A DNA stretch of 64,000 nt, taken from contig NZ_CP143867.1 of NCBI RefSeq assembly GCF_036416795.1, positions 62,001 to 126,000 on the forward strand, given 5' to 3'. Source of the stretch: Bacteroides sp. MSB163. Its GTDB lineage: Bacteria; Bacteroidota; Bacteroidia; Bacteroidales; Bacteroidaceae. This document shows, piece after piece, positions 43,109-51,622 of the stretch. Each line of letters begins with the position of its first letter. Positions within the stretch are counted from its first letter, which is position 1. The translations under genes were made by a program, and so were the position numbers. The notes beneath the pieces were generated by a model. It did not search any database. It was not told where the DNA came from and worked only from the letters and a program-made list of their open reading frames with translations.

Positions 43109-46100
43109 TTAAAATCCTACTTTCAAACCAATATTAAACACACGAGTCAAAGGATAATTAGGACGATCGCTCTGACGAGATTCCGGATCCCCCCATTTGA
43201 AGTTGGTGAAAGTAAGGAGGTTATATCCATTCACATACATCCGACAATTCGTCAGTTTCAATTTCTTCATGAAAGGAAAATCAAAATTATAACCAATTTC
43301 CACATTCTTCAAACGCAAATAGCTTGCATTCATCAGATATAAATCAGATCCTTTATTGAAATTATTATCAGAATGCGACTTCGTGATACGGGGGAATTTT
43401 GCCGTAAAAGTATCTTCAGAAGAACGCCAAGTATTTTCATACTGATAGAGTAACAGTCCTTTATTCTGAGTATCACCTAATGGCTGCCTGAATTCACTCA
43501 ACATGCGATCCACGTTCCACGCACCGGTCCATTGCATAGAGAAATCAAAATTTCCCCAAGAAAATCCAGCACTAAATCCAGCCGTATACTCCGGAACATC
43601 AGTATAACCAAGATCACGGGTCGCATCATTACCATCTAATTTTCCATCATTATTCAAGTCAACATAAACTGCATCACCCGGTATCAGTGTTATGCCGTGA
43701 TCAGCAATGGGTCGACCAAATTCTTCTTGATAACGCGCATCGGCTGTCTCATCGTAAAATCCCCAAAACTTATACATAGAACGAGCGCCAATACGTCGAC
43801 CTGTCTCATACATCCAGGGTTCATTCTGCTTCACTTCATTCTTATATACGATCTTGTTTTTGGCAAATGACATGTTGAATGTAGTCCAATAGCGGAATTG
43901 ATCATTCAGTTGATCATTCCATTTCACCTGTAACTCATAACCTTTATTCTCCACTTCACCGACATTAACCAATGGAAGCACCATACCTAAAATACTTGGC
44001 AAATAATCCGGTTTTGAAAGAATATCCTTACGATTTTCTATAAAATAGTCCACAGAGAAACTTAAACGGTCATTCAATACACTAAAATCAAGGCCATAAT
44101 TTTGCTTCAAAGAAGTTTCCCATTTAGAATTCGGATTAGATTGACTGGCTTCATAAGCACCCGGTACTTTATTATTTACATTCTGACCGAAGAAATACCC
44201 ATCGCTACCTCCATAACTATATTTACCGGGTAAATAAATGAAACGATCAGAACCATTTTTATCATTACCCACAAGGCCTACGGAAGCACGCAATTTCAAA
44301 TATCCGACTGCCTTTTTCAAAGGAGCAAAGAACGGCTCTTCACTGACAACCCATCCTACAGAACCGGCAGGAAAAAATCCATAACGGTTTTCTTTTATAA
44401 AGTTTTCAGAACCATTATAACCTACATTGAATTCAGCCATATAGCGCGTCTTCCAATCATAAGTTACACGTCCAACCAACCCAACATACCCAGACGGAAT
44501 ATAAGTATAAGTACCACCGGGATAATATTTTTTCGATTGGTTATAAAGTGCAAGCGCCGACACATTGTGATCGCCAAATTTACGATTATAATTCAAAGCC
44601 AATTCCATATACCAATCACGTGCTTTTCCAAAGTCTCCGTCACTATAACTCATTTGAGTATCAGATCCTTCTTTTCGGTAAGTAATAGCCCCATTGTCAT
44701 CAACAAGAGGCACATAATATGCGGCAGAAGAAGTACCTTTCTTTGTATTTGAATAAGATGAATTATAAGCACCCTTCAATTTTAATGAAAGTCCTTTTGT
44801 TATAAAATCCAATTTCTGATTCAAAGCCAAATCAACGTTCAGCACATTAGTTGTTCTTGTTCTGAATCCTTTACCATAATAAGAAGCCAACCCATCTGTT
44901 CCCGGCCTCGGTACAATATCCGGATTAGTAACCACACGTTTTCCATCTACAATACCGGCACCAGCAAACGGTACTGCCCAATAAAGTTTACGGAACAACT
45001 GATTCTGATCTTCATCGGATTCCGGAGTACGTTTCGTCTCTATACGACCACCAATATTGACAGACAACACCGTTGTCTTGGTTACATCGAAGTCAAGATT
45101 CGCACGATAGTTGTAACGGTCATAATTGAAATTAAAATCATTTGTAGCACCCAATTGCTTAAACATACCATTTTGATTAAAGAAACCAGCTGAAACAAAA
45201 TAACGCATTTTGTCAGTACCACCTGATATATTCACATTGTGTTGCGATTGGATAGCAGCCTTGTTCATACAATAATCAATCCAATTAATATCAGGATAAA
45301 GTATAGGATTCGTATGGTCACGGAACGTAGCAAGTTGTTCATCTGAATATATAGGAGAACCTCCATCATTCGTTTGCCACATATTGACATAATCAGCATA
45401 TTGATAAGAATTTGCAAACTCCAATTCCTTTGTTCTTACATTCACACCAACGGAAGTAGAAAAGGAAATTTTAGCTTTTCCTTCTGCTCCACGTTTCGTA
45501 GTAATCAAAATTACACCATTGGCGCCACGTACACCGAAAACTGCCGTTGCAGAAGCATCTTTCAGAACAGTAATGCTTTCGATTTCATTAGGGTCAATCT
45601 GCGACATTTCACGTTCTACTCCATCCACTTGAATCAATGGAGAAGAAGAGCCAGTAAATGTAGCAATACCACGCACATAAATATCCGCCGCATCAGCACC
45701 CGGTTCACCAGAATATTGTACGGAAGATACACCTGTTACCTGACCGGAAAGGATATTAGATATGGAACCAGCAGGAGTTTTCAACAAGTCATCACCTTTC
45801 ATAGAGGAAATAGCACCCGTAACGGATACTTTCTTTTGTACACCGTAAGCTACAACTTCTACTTCACCCAGCATTTGGGAATCCTCTTCTAATACTATAT
45901 TTAGACTAATACCTTTTTTCGCAGGAACCACTTGTTCCTTATAACCAATAAAACTAAATTGTAGCTTACTCCCAGCTGGAGCATTTAGGACAAAATTACC
46001 ATCAATATCAGTAATAACACCAGTGGCTGAACCTACCACCATAACATTAGCGCCAATAATTGGCTCACCATTAGTATCTTTAACTGTACCAGTCACTTTT

Positions 46101-46252
46101 ACTGTATTTTGCTGCATGCCTTCTGAAGAGAAAGCTTCGTTACTATATCCCTTAAGAGGGACAGATAAAAACAAAAACAATAAAATTGCAACTGGAAATA
46201 ATCGACATAATTTTTGAACCTGTCGTTTACAGAAATTTTCTTGCTTTTCCAT
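43109..46252 (-). CDS. SusC-like TonB-dependent transporter (pair A)
   Basis: A 1047-residue outer-membrane transporter. A long N-terminal signal region precedes a carboxypeptidase-regulatory-like domain (TGTVKDTNGEPIIGANVMVV), the TonB box region (LGEVEVVAYGVQKKVSV), the plug signature SITVLKDASATAVFGVRGAN and a barrel ending FNIGLKVGF. The ATG at 46252 is used because the longer frame begins with TTG. A leader motif of 18 bp just before this gene is repeated before the small lipoprotein gene upstream. It is the first transporter of the large PUL and is normal for the family. Confidence 0.94.
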   Translation of the reverse strand: MEKQENFCKRQVQKLCRLFPVAILLFLFLSVPLKGYSNEAFSSEGMQQNTVKVTGTVKDTNGEPIIGANVMVVGSATGVITDIDGNFVLNAPAGSKLQFSFIGYKEQVVPAKKGISLNIVLEEDSQMLGEVEVVAYGVQKKVSVTGAISSMKGDDLLKTPAGSISNILSGQVTGVSSVQYSGEPGADAADIYVRGIATFTGSSSPLIQVDGVEREMSQIDPNEIESITVLKDASATAVFGVRGANGVILITTKRGAEGKAKISFSTSVGVNVRTKELEFANSYQYADYVNMWQTNDGGSPIYSDEQLATFRDHTNPILYPDINWIDYCMNKAAIQSQHNVNISGGTDKMRYFVSAGFFNQNGMFKQLGATNDFNFNYDRYNYRANLDFDVTKTTVLSVNIGGRIETKRTPESDEDQNQLFRKLYWAVPFAGAGIVDGKRVVTNPDIVPRPGTDGLASYYGKGFRTRTTNVLNVDLALNQKLDFITKGLSLKLKGAYNSSYSNTKKGTSSAAYYVPLVDDNGAITYRKEGSDTQMSYSDGDFGKARDWYMELALNYNRKFGDHNVSALALYNQSKKYYPGGTYTYIPSGYVGLVGRVTYDWKTRYMAEFNVGYNGSENFIKENRYGFFPAGSVGWVVSEEPFFAPLKKAVGYLKLRASVGLVGNDKNGSDRFIYLPGKYSYGGSDGYFFGQNVNNKVPGAYEASQSNPNSKWETSLKQNYGLDFSVLNDRLSFSVDYFIENRKDILSKPDYLPSILGMVLPLVNVGEVENKGYELQVKWNDQLNDQFRYWTTFNMSFAKNKIVYKNEVKQNEPWMYETGRRIGARSMYKFWGFYDETADARYQEEFGRPIADHGITLIPGDAVYVDLNNDGKLDGNDATRDLGYTDVPEYTAGFSAGFSWGNFDFSMQWTGAWNVDRMLSEFRQPLGDTQNKGLLLYQYENTWRSSEDTFTAKFPRITKSHSDNNFNKGSDLYLMNASYLRLKNVEIGYNFDFPFMKKLKLTNCRMYVNGYNLLTFTNFKWGDPESRQSDRPNYPLTRVFNIGLKVGF

Positions 46253-46259
46253 TAGCAAT

Positions 46260-46277
46260 AATTTTAAGATTAAACAT
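46260..46277 (-). repeat. 18-bp leader repeat, copy 1 (before SusC pair A)
   Basis: The plus strand reads AATTTTAAGATTAAACAT, identical to 46719-46736. On the minus strand it directly precedes the ATG region of the SusC gene. Identical leaders at two successive genes suggest a duplicated translation-initiation or regulatory leader. Confidence 0.6.
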
Positions 46278-46312
46278 ATATTTAATTATTAAATCTCATT
46301 ATTTTATAGCTT

Positions 46313-46717
46313 CTATAAAAGTTTAAGATCAGGGAAAAAGATAATAGTATCAATTATCTCTCCTGTTTTCTTACTTACGAATTCAAAAAAGACCGGAACA
46401 GGATAAGCAATCTTAAATTCATAAAATCCAGTGCTAATTTCTTCATAATACTGTTTCCACCACCCACTCCTTATGCGTTTTTTCAACTCTGCATCACTAT
46501 ATTCAGTTGCAGCTAATAAACTAAAGTTACTGATTGAATCTGATTCGATCAACTCATCTGTAACAGCCCTTGTGTCGGATGCCAATTCAGGCAATGCACC
46601 TTCATCCAATCCAGTAATTGTAGCATCATTACTACACCCTGTAAAAAGACTAACAGACATTGCAGCAACAAAAAGTACTGTAATCAATTTGCTTCTTTTG
46701 TTTTTCATGTTTCTCAT
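46313..46717 (-). CDS. small hypothetical lipoprotein leading the PUL operon
   Basis: A 134-residue protein with a lipoprotein signal (VSLFTGCSND). The rest is acidic and then aromatic-rich (SGWWKQYYEEISTGFYEFKI), with a short beta-rich C-terminus. No known domain is recognised. It is placed between the regulator and the first SusC, 54-60 bp before it, and shares an 18-bp leader with that SusC. It therefore looks like the first gene of the operon transcript. A second ATG at 46708 fits equally well. It could be a small surface accessory of the SusC/SusD complex, but that is only a guess from position. Confidence 0.7.
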   Translation of the reverse strand: MRNMKNKRSKLITVLFVAAMSVSLFTGCSNDATITGLDEGALPELASDTRAVTDELIESDSISNFSLLAATEYSDAELKKRIRSGWWKQYYEEISTGFYEFKIAYPVPVFFEFVSKKTGEIIDTIIFFPDLKLL

Positions 46718-46718
46718 T

Positions 46719-46736
46719 AATTTTAAGATTAAACAT
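46719..46736 (-). repeat. 18-bp leader repeat, copy 2 (before the small lipoprotein)
   Basis: AATTTTAAGATTAAACAT on the plus strand, identical to 46260-46277 and located one base upstream of the lipoprotein start codon on the minus strand. Confidence 0.6.
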
Positions 46737-46798
46737 TGGTTTGTTATTTACAACAAAAACTAAAAAAATCCCTATCATTTTCATTCTTGATTGCGACA

Positions 46799-46806
46799 CA
46801 AAAGTA
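46799..46806 (-). promoter_or_regulatory. -7 box of the PUL operon
   Basis: The minus strand reads TACTTTTG, fitting TAnnTTTG, about 82 bp upstream of the lipoprotein ATG. It lies in the 333-bp gap between the operon and the hybrid regulator gene. CTACAAC occurs 24 bp further out, loosely like the CTACnAC motif of the two paired promoters at 27.9 and 31.9 kb. Apart from the terminator at 46978-47015 I see nothing else in this gap. Confidence 0.4.
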
Positions 46807-46977
46807 GGAGGGCAAAAAGCAATATGCCTTCTACAACAGCCCAAACAGATGCTAATTTGTCTCATGACACAATTTTCTACATGAAATGAAACATTATTCT
46901 ACATAAGTTTTCAAATGTGAGAGAGTTTTAAAAGAAATGTATAAAACGAATAAATGAGTAAGCAACACAATAAGACC

Positions 46978-47015
46978 GCAAGAACAACATTCCATTTTCC
47001 GGAAGTTGTTCTTGC
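46978..47015 (-). terminator. terminator of the hybrid regulator gene
   Basis: GCAAGAACAAC (46978-46988) pairs perfectly with GTTGTTCTTGC (47005-47015), with a nested TTCC/GGAA. On the minus strand a T-containing tail (GGTCTTATTGTG) follows. It is 36 bp past the regulator stop. Confidence 0.6.
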
Positions 47016-47050
47016 AGTATAAAAGACAAGATGGTTAATAAATATATGCT

Positions 47051-50000
47051 CTATGTTTCCGGAACATCATCTTCCACTGTGCCATTCGAAGTAAAGCGCT
47101 CCATATATTCGGAAGGTTGCATACCAAACTCTTTCTTAAAACTATTACTGAAATAACGCGGATCATTATAACCCACAGCATACGCCAATTCTGAAATACG
47201 AATATTCTTCTTCTCTTCCATTATACGACAAGCTGCTTTCATACGAATATTCCGGATAAAGGAAACATAAGTAAGACCCGTCAATGACTTCAACTTCCTG
47301 AAGAAAGTCGATTTAGCCATATACATCTCCTCCAACAGCTTCGCCTGATCAAAATCCGGATCATCCAAATGACGATGCACACAATCAATAGCCCGTTGCA
47401 GGAAATCCTCATCAACACTGGTGTAATTCAACTCTTTGGCTTCAAATACCAACTGTTTCTTGAAGTCCTTTCCCATACGTTCACGGCTCCGAAGCAAGTT
47501 GGAGATGCGTGCATGGAGAACACTCAGATTGAAAGGTTTACTGATAAAGCCATCAGCACCGGACTCATAAGCCTCAACCCGGTCTTCCTCCTTATTCTTA
47601 GCCGTCAGCAAAACTACAGGAATATGGGATGTTTCAAACTTATTTTTAATATACCGGCAGAACTCAATGCCATCCATCTCAGACATCATTACGTCAGAAA
47701 CAATCAGATCGATCTCTTCCTGCTCTACCACATCTATAGCTTCCTTACCGTTATTAGCTGTGTAAACCATATAATCCGCACCCAGCAATTTCGTCATTAA
47801 CTGCAATAACTCTTCATTGTCCTCAACAATCAGTAAAGAGTACGAAGCCCGGATAGCAGTCGGTTCGGCTTGTTCCTCACTATCATCATCAGAGACATTT
47901 TCGCCAAACTCATCTGATAACAGTTCTTTCTTAGCTTCTTCCGCATCTGCCGGCAGACTTTCTTCTATTTCTTCTTCCGCATACGAATTACGAAGAACCG
48001 GGAAATTTACAATAAACAACGTACCTTTCCCTTCTTCACTTTCTACCGTAATAGTGCCATGATGCAGCACTACCAAATCGCGAACCAATGACAAACCGAT
48101 ACCGGTTCCAATAGTCTTGAACTTCCGGTAATCTCCTTCATAAAAGCGTTTGAAAAGGTTCTTCTGGGCTTCTGCTGATATACCGGGCCCATTGTCTTTC
48201 ACCACTAACCGTGCTGTGCGATCTTCATTTTCAGACAGTTCCACACTGACCAGACCACCGGCACGATTATATTTAGAAGCATTAGACAGTAAATTATAGA
48301 GTATCTTATCAAGTTTGTCCGGATCAAAATAAGCGTTGAAAGGATCAGGTGAACATGAAATCTGAAACTGAATATCTTTCTTCTTCATCAACGGGCGGAA
48401 ACTATCAAGACTGCGATGTACAAATTGCGTGAGGTCACCTTCAGAAACCCGTAGCTTAAGATTTCCTGTCTCCGACTTACGAAATTCAAGGATTTGTTGC
48501 AGCAAACGTATCAGGCGATTGATATTGTTATTCATCACTCTATATTGCTCCTTATACGTGGGTGCAGTCCGTCTCAGTTCATCCACCGAAGCAGAAAGAA
48601 TAGTTAAGGGAGTCAGTAGCTCGTGAGTAATATTAGTAAAGAATTGTAATTTAGCATGATTAACCTCTTCTGCCTTAGCTTGTTCCATCTCACGCAGATG
48701 CAGAGCATTTCGCAAACGGATTCGATTACGTATCACTCGGAAAGTATAATAGATAATAGCGCAAACACATATAATATATAAGGTATAAGCCCACCATGTT
48801 TTCCAGGGAGGCGGCAAAATAACAACTTTCATCCGGAGCATCTCATCATCCCAAATACCATTGGCATTAGAAGCTTTCAATTGGAAAGTATAAGTTCCGG
48901 GCTTCAGGTTATTATAATAAGCAAAACGTTTGGACCCACCCGTATATTGCCAGTCAGAATCGAAACCTGCCAACTGATAAGCATACTGGTTTCTGTCCGG
49001 GTTGGCATACTCCAATGCCGAAAATTCGATGCTGAAATTATTATGCCAATGGTCCAGCTGTATCTCATCTGCAAAAGCGGGTGAAAGTTGTGAAATCTCC
49101 ATTCGCTCCTTAGCAGGCAGATTTCCCCATGACTGATTGAAAATCTTAATGTCAGTCACTATCACAGAAGAAGAAAAAGGCTGTTCCTTCAGATTCTCAG
49201 GATAAAAGCTATTGTATCCCCGATGTCCGCCGAAGAGCATTTCACCGTCAGCTGCAACTGCCTGAGCACTACGAATAAATATATTGTCCTGCAAACCATC
49301 CACTGTGGTGTACAAACGGAATGTCGCACTTTCCAAGTTATCCGATAGGGCAAGTTTTATCAATCCTGCATTCGTACCCAACCATAAATCACCCTCTTTA
49401 TCACTCCTGATACTGACAACCGCATCTCCTGGAAGATTCCATTTCGCATGTACCGGAAGAAAAGTATCGGTTGCTTCATCATATAGATTCAGTCCACTGC
49501 CTCCTGTTCCTACCCAAATGCGTCCTTTGGCATCTGTGTAAAGACAATCGGCATACACACTGTTGAGCTTTCCATTCGTAGCAGAATAACATGAAACGGT
49601 ATAACTCCCTTTTTCATCACAATGAAGCCGAAAAACTCCGTGTGTATTGGAAGCCACCCACATATCTCCGTCATTTCCTTCGGTCATATACATAGTCGGA
49701 ACGTTTCTCATCTGGCTATTTCCAACTTGCAAAGTATCCAGCCGCACCGCTTCTCCATTCACTGTACGCATTGAAACTCCATTACGCGTAGCAAACCAAA
49801 GGTTGTGCTTTGAATCTTCATAGATATGAAAAACACAGGAACCTGCCAACCACGGCGCATCCTGAGCATAATAGTTCTTCACCCTCTGTGTCACAGGCGC
49901 CTTCTTATCTACCTCATAAACTCCTCCGTCATAAGCAGCAATCCAAATATGTCCCGTAACGGAATGCTGCATCATAGACATTACCGTAGAAACACCACGA

Positions 50001-51244
50001 TAACGATCAAATTCAGGCATTTGAGTATAATAAGTGAATTTCCCGGTTTGACGATTCTTCACCCCTAATCCATAAGTTCCTATTCCCAGCCAAAGCAATC
50101 CTTCATCATCCAGCAAAATACTGCGAACAGAAGTAGTTTTTAGCATTCGTTTGACTTCCAACAACTGATCCCAATAGAAATCAGCTTTCCGGGTACTCAC
50201 TTTGTTTATACCTCCACCAATCATGCCTACCCACATCAGTCCTTGGCGATCACGCAGAAGGGAAGCCACTTCATCACTGGCTATGGAACTATCCGATTCA
50301 CTGGGATAATAATTACTGAAAGTCTCAGCACCTGTGTAATTCCCTGTCAGCGGAAGTACACTGAGTCCTTTACGGGTTCCTACCCATAAAGAATGAGTAT
50401 TAAGATCTTCGGATAAAGCATAGATAATATCATCTGAGATACTGGCAAGGTTCTTTTCATCATACCGATAAGTAATCCAAGTGGTCTTATCCGGCTGGTA
50501 GGCATCTTTCAACAAAACCAAACCGCCACGCCAAGTACCTACCCAAATATTCTTTTGACTGTCCTGAAATACATAATGAGCAGAGTTTTGTTCATTTAAC
50601 CGCGGGTATCTGAAATATTTGCCGGTTTTCTTCTCATAACGATACAACCCTGCATCCCATGTTCCAATCCAAATATCTCCCCGATCATCTTCAAACAGAG
50701 ATTTGATGGCAGTCCTGGGCATCACATTCCCTGTATTTTCGCCACCATGGCATAAGAAATCATCTTTATCTTCCTGATACTCAAACACTCCCCAATCTGT
50801 AGCAAACAAAATACGTTCATCACTGGTTATCAGAATTTGAGGTATACTATTACCATTCATCTCCGGATGATCTATTTTTCGTATCAATCCCATTTTCTTG
50901 TCCAAAACGTTCAGACCACTATAAGTACCAATCCAAAGACGGTGTTTTGCATCCTCTGCCACACAGAAAACATTATTATTAGTCAGCAAATCAGCGCGAA
51001 AAAGATTAGATTTATAAGTAGTAAGAGAATAACCATCATATTGGAAAAGTCCATTACGGGTAGAGATCCAGATATATCCGTCGCGATCCTGATAGACAGA
51101 TTGCACATCTTTACTGGGCAAACTGTTCAATATGGATGAAGACTTAAACACCAGAGTATTTGGCTTAGATGTTGTGATAGCCTGACATACCAAAGGAAAA
51201 AATATTCCAAAGCAAAATACAAAACTCCGGATTTTTTCTTTCAT
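47051..51244 (-). CDS. hybrid two-component system regulator of the large PUL
   Basis: A 1397-residue protein with a signal peptide (about 1-23), about fourteen Reg_prop repeats (DGYIWISTRNGLFQYDGY, HRLWIGTYSGLNVLD), a Y_Y_Y domain (about 720-790), a membrane helix (about 805-830), an H-box with His874 in NITHELLTPLT, an HATPase (LLSNASKYN, GTGIGLSLVRD), an acidic linker, a receiver with Asp1184 (VSDVMMSEMDG) and an AraC domain (YAVGYNDPRYFSNSFKKEFG). HELLTPLT in place of HELRTPLT is a common variant in these regulators. The third in-frame ATG (51244) is chosen because it gives the signal peptide. It is adjacent to and co-oriented with the big operon and divergent from a DUF2264 gene, so it is the likely activator of both. 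Its own promoter is at 51300-51307. Confidence 0.94.
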   Translation of the reverse strand: MKEKIRSFVFCFGIFFPLVCQAITTSKPNTLVFKSSSILNSLPSKDVQSVYQDRDGYIWISTRNGLFQYDGYSLTTYKSNLFRADLLTNNNVFCVAEDAKHRLWIGTYSGLNVLDKKMGLIRKIDHPEMNGNSIPQILITSDERILFATDWGVFEYQEDKDDFLCHGGENTGNVMPRTAIKSLFEDDRGDIWIGTWDAGLYRYEKKTGKYFRYPRLNEQNSAHYVFQDSQKNIWVGTWRGGLVLLKDAYQPDKTTWITYRYDEKNLASISDDIIYALSEDLNTHSLWVGTRKGLSVLPLTGNYTGAETFSNYYPSESDSSIASDEVASLLRDRQGLMWVGMIGGGINKVSTRKADFYWDQLLEVKRMLKTTSVRSILLDDEGLLWLGIGTYGLGVKNRQTGKFTYYTQMPEFDRYRGVSTVMSMMQHSVTGHIWIAAYDGGVYEVDKKAPVTQRVKNYYAQDAPWLAGSCVFHIYEDSKHNLWFATRNGVSMRTVNGEAVRLDTLQVGNSQMRNVPTMYMTEGNDGDMWVASNTHGVFRLHCDEKGSYTVSCYSATNGKLNSVYADCLYTDAKGRIWVGTGGSGLNLYDEATDTFLPVHAKWNLPGDAVVSIRSDKEGDLWLGTNAGLIKLALSDNLESATFRLYTTVDGLQDNIFIRSAQAVAADGEMLFGGHRGYNSFYPENLKEQPFSSSVIVTDIKIFNQSWGNLPAKERMEISQLSPAFADEIQLDHWHNNFSIEFSALEYANPDRNQYAYQLAGFDSDWQYTGGSKRFAYYNNLKPGTYTFQLKASNANGIWDDEMLRMKVVILPPPWKTWWAYTLYIICVCAIIYYTFRVIRNRIRLRNALHLREMEQAKAEEVNHAKLQFFTNITHELLTPLTILSASVDELRRTAPTYKEQYRVMNNNINRLIRLLQQILEFRKSETGNLKLRVSEGDLTQFVHRSLDSFRPLMKKKDIQFQISCSPDPFNAYFDPDKLDKILYNLLSNASKYNRAGGLVSVELSENEDRTARLVVKDNGPGISAEAQKNLFKRFYEGDYRKFKTIGTGIGLSLVRDLVVLHHGTITVESEEGKGTLFIVNFPVLRNSYAEEEIEESLPADAEEAKKELLSDEFGENVSDDDSEEQAEPTAIRASYSLLIVEDNEELLQLMTKLLGADYMVYTANNGKEAIDVVEQEEIDLIVSDVMMSEMDGIEFCRYIKNKFETSHIPVVLLTAKNKEEDRVEAYESGADGFISKPFNLSVLHARISNLLRSRERMGKDFKKQLVFEAKELNYTSVDEDFLQRAIDCVHRHLDDPDFDQAKLLEEMYMAKSTFFRKLKSLTGLTYVSFIRNIRMKAACRIMEEKKNIRISELAYAVGYNDPRYFSNSFKKEFGMQPSEYMERFTSNGTVEDDVPET

Positions 51245-51299
51245 TGTAAACATTACCTTCATGGTTAACTCGGTTTAGAATATAATTAATAACACCCGA

Positions 51300-51307
51300 C
51301 AAATATA
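51300..51307 (-). promoter_or_regulatory. -7 box for the PUL hybrid regulator
   Basis: The minus strand reads TATATTTG, identical to the box before the other hybrid regulator (115-122), 55 bp upstream of the chosen ATG at 51244. Confidence 0.5.
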
Positions 51308-51365
51308 CGTAAATATATCTAAAAGTATCTTATCCATTGGTAATATTATATTCCAATAATTCTAT

Positions 51366-51500
51366 ATCGAAACGTATCCGGGATGTACTTGCTCCGTACC
51401 AAGTCCGTAGTTTCTCCGTACAGAGGTATTTCTGACCGAAGAACGTACGGAGCAAATACGGTCCAAATACAGTTCGGGTAAGGAGCAGATAAGCTCGAAA
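51366..51500. repeat. inverted array of degenerate 11-bp repeats
   Basis: From 51446 rightward five units of exactly 11 bp start with TAC or TAA: TACGGAGCAAA, TACGGTCCAAA, TACAGTTCGGG, TAAGGAGCAGA, TAAGCTCGAAA. From 51420 leftward on the other strand five more 11-bp units start with TAC, the first being TACGGAGAAAC and the third TACGGAGCAAG. A 25-bp centre (51421-51445) separates the arms. It occupies the 378-bp divergent spacer between the regulator (-) and DUF2264 (+). It is similar in build to the other tandem-repeat hairpins in this window. Confidence 0.75.
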
Positions 51501-51622
51501 AGACAATATTGATCTAAATTTCACCCTTTTTGGCACTAAAGTAGCCGTTTATATTGCAAAGAATACCTTTTCTTTGCTGAGGAAAATAAATAAGAATATT
51601 CTTACCATGTAATACACACGCA

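Noticed and set aside
48600..48640. HELLTPLT instead of HELRTPLT in the H-box of the second hybrid regulator, taken as an inactive kinase
   Set aside because: The phospho-accepting His and following Glu are kept, and this Leu variant is common in Bacteroides hybrid regulators.
51330..51536. 68-codon open frame on the minus strand
   Set aside because: It translates the 11-bp repeat array (periodic peptide), so it is an effect of the repeats and not a gene.
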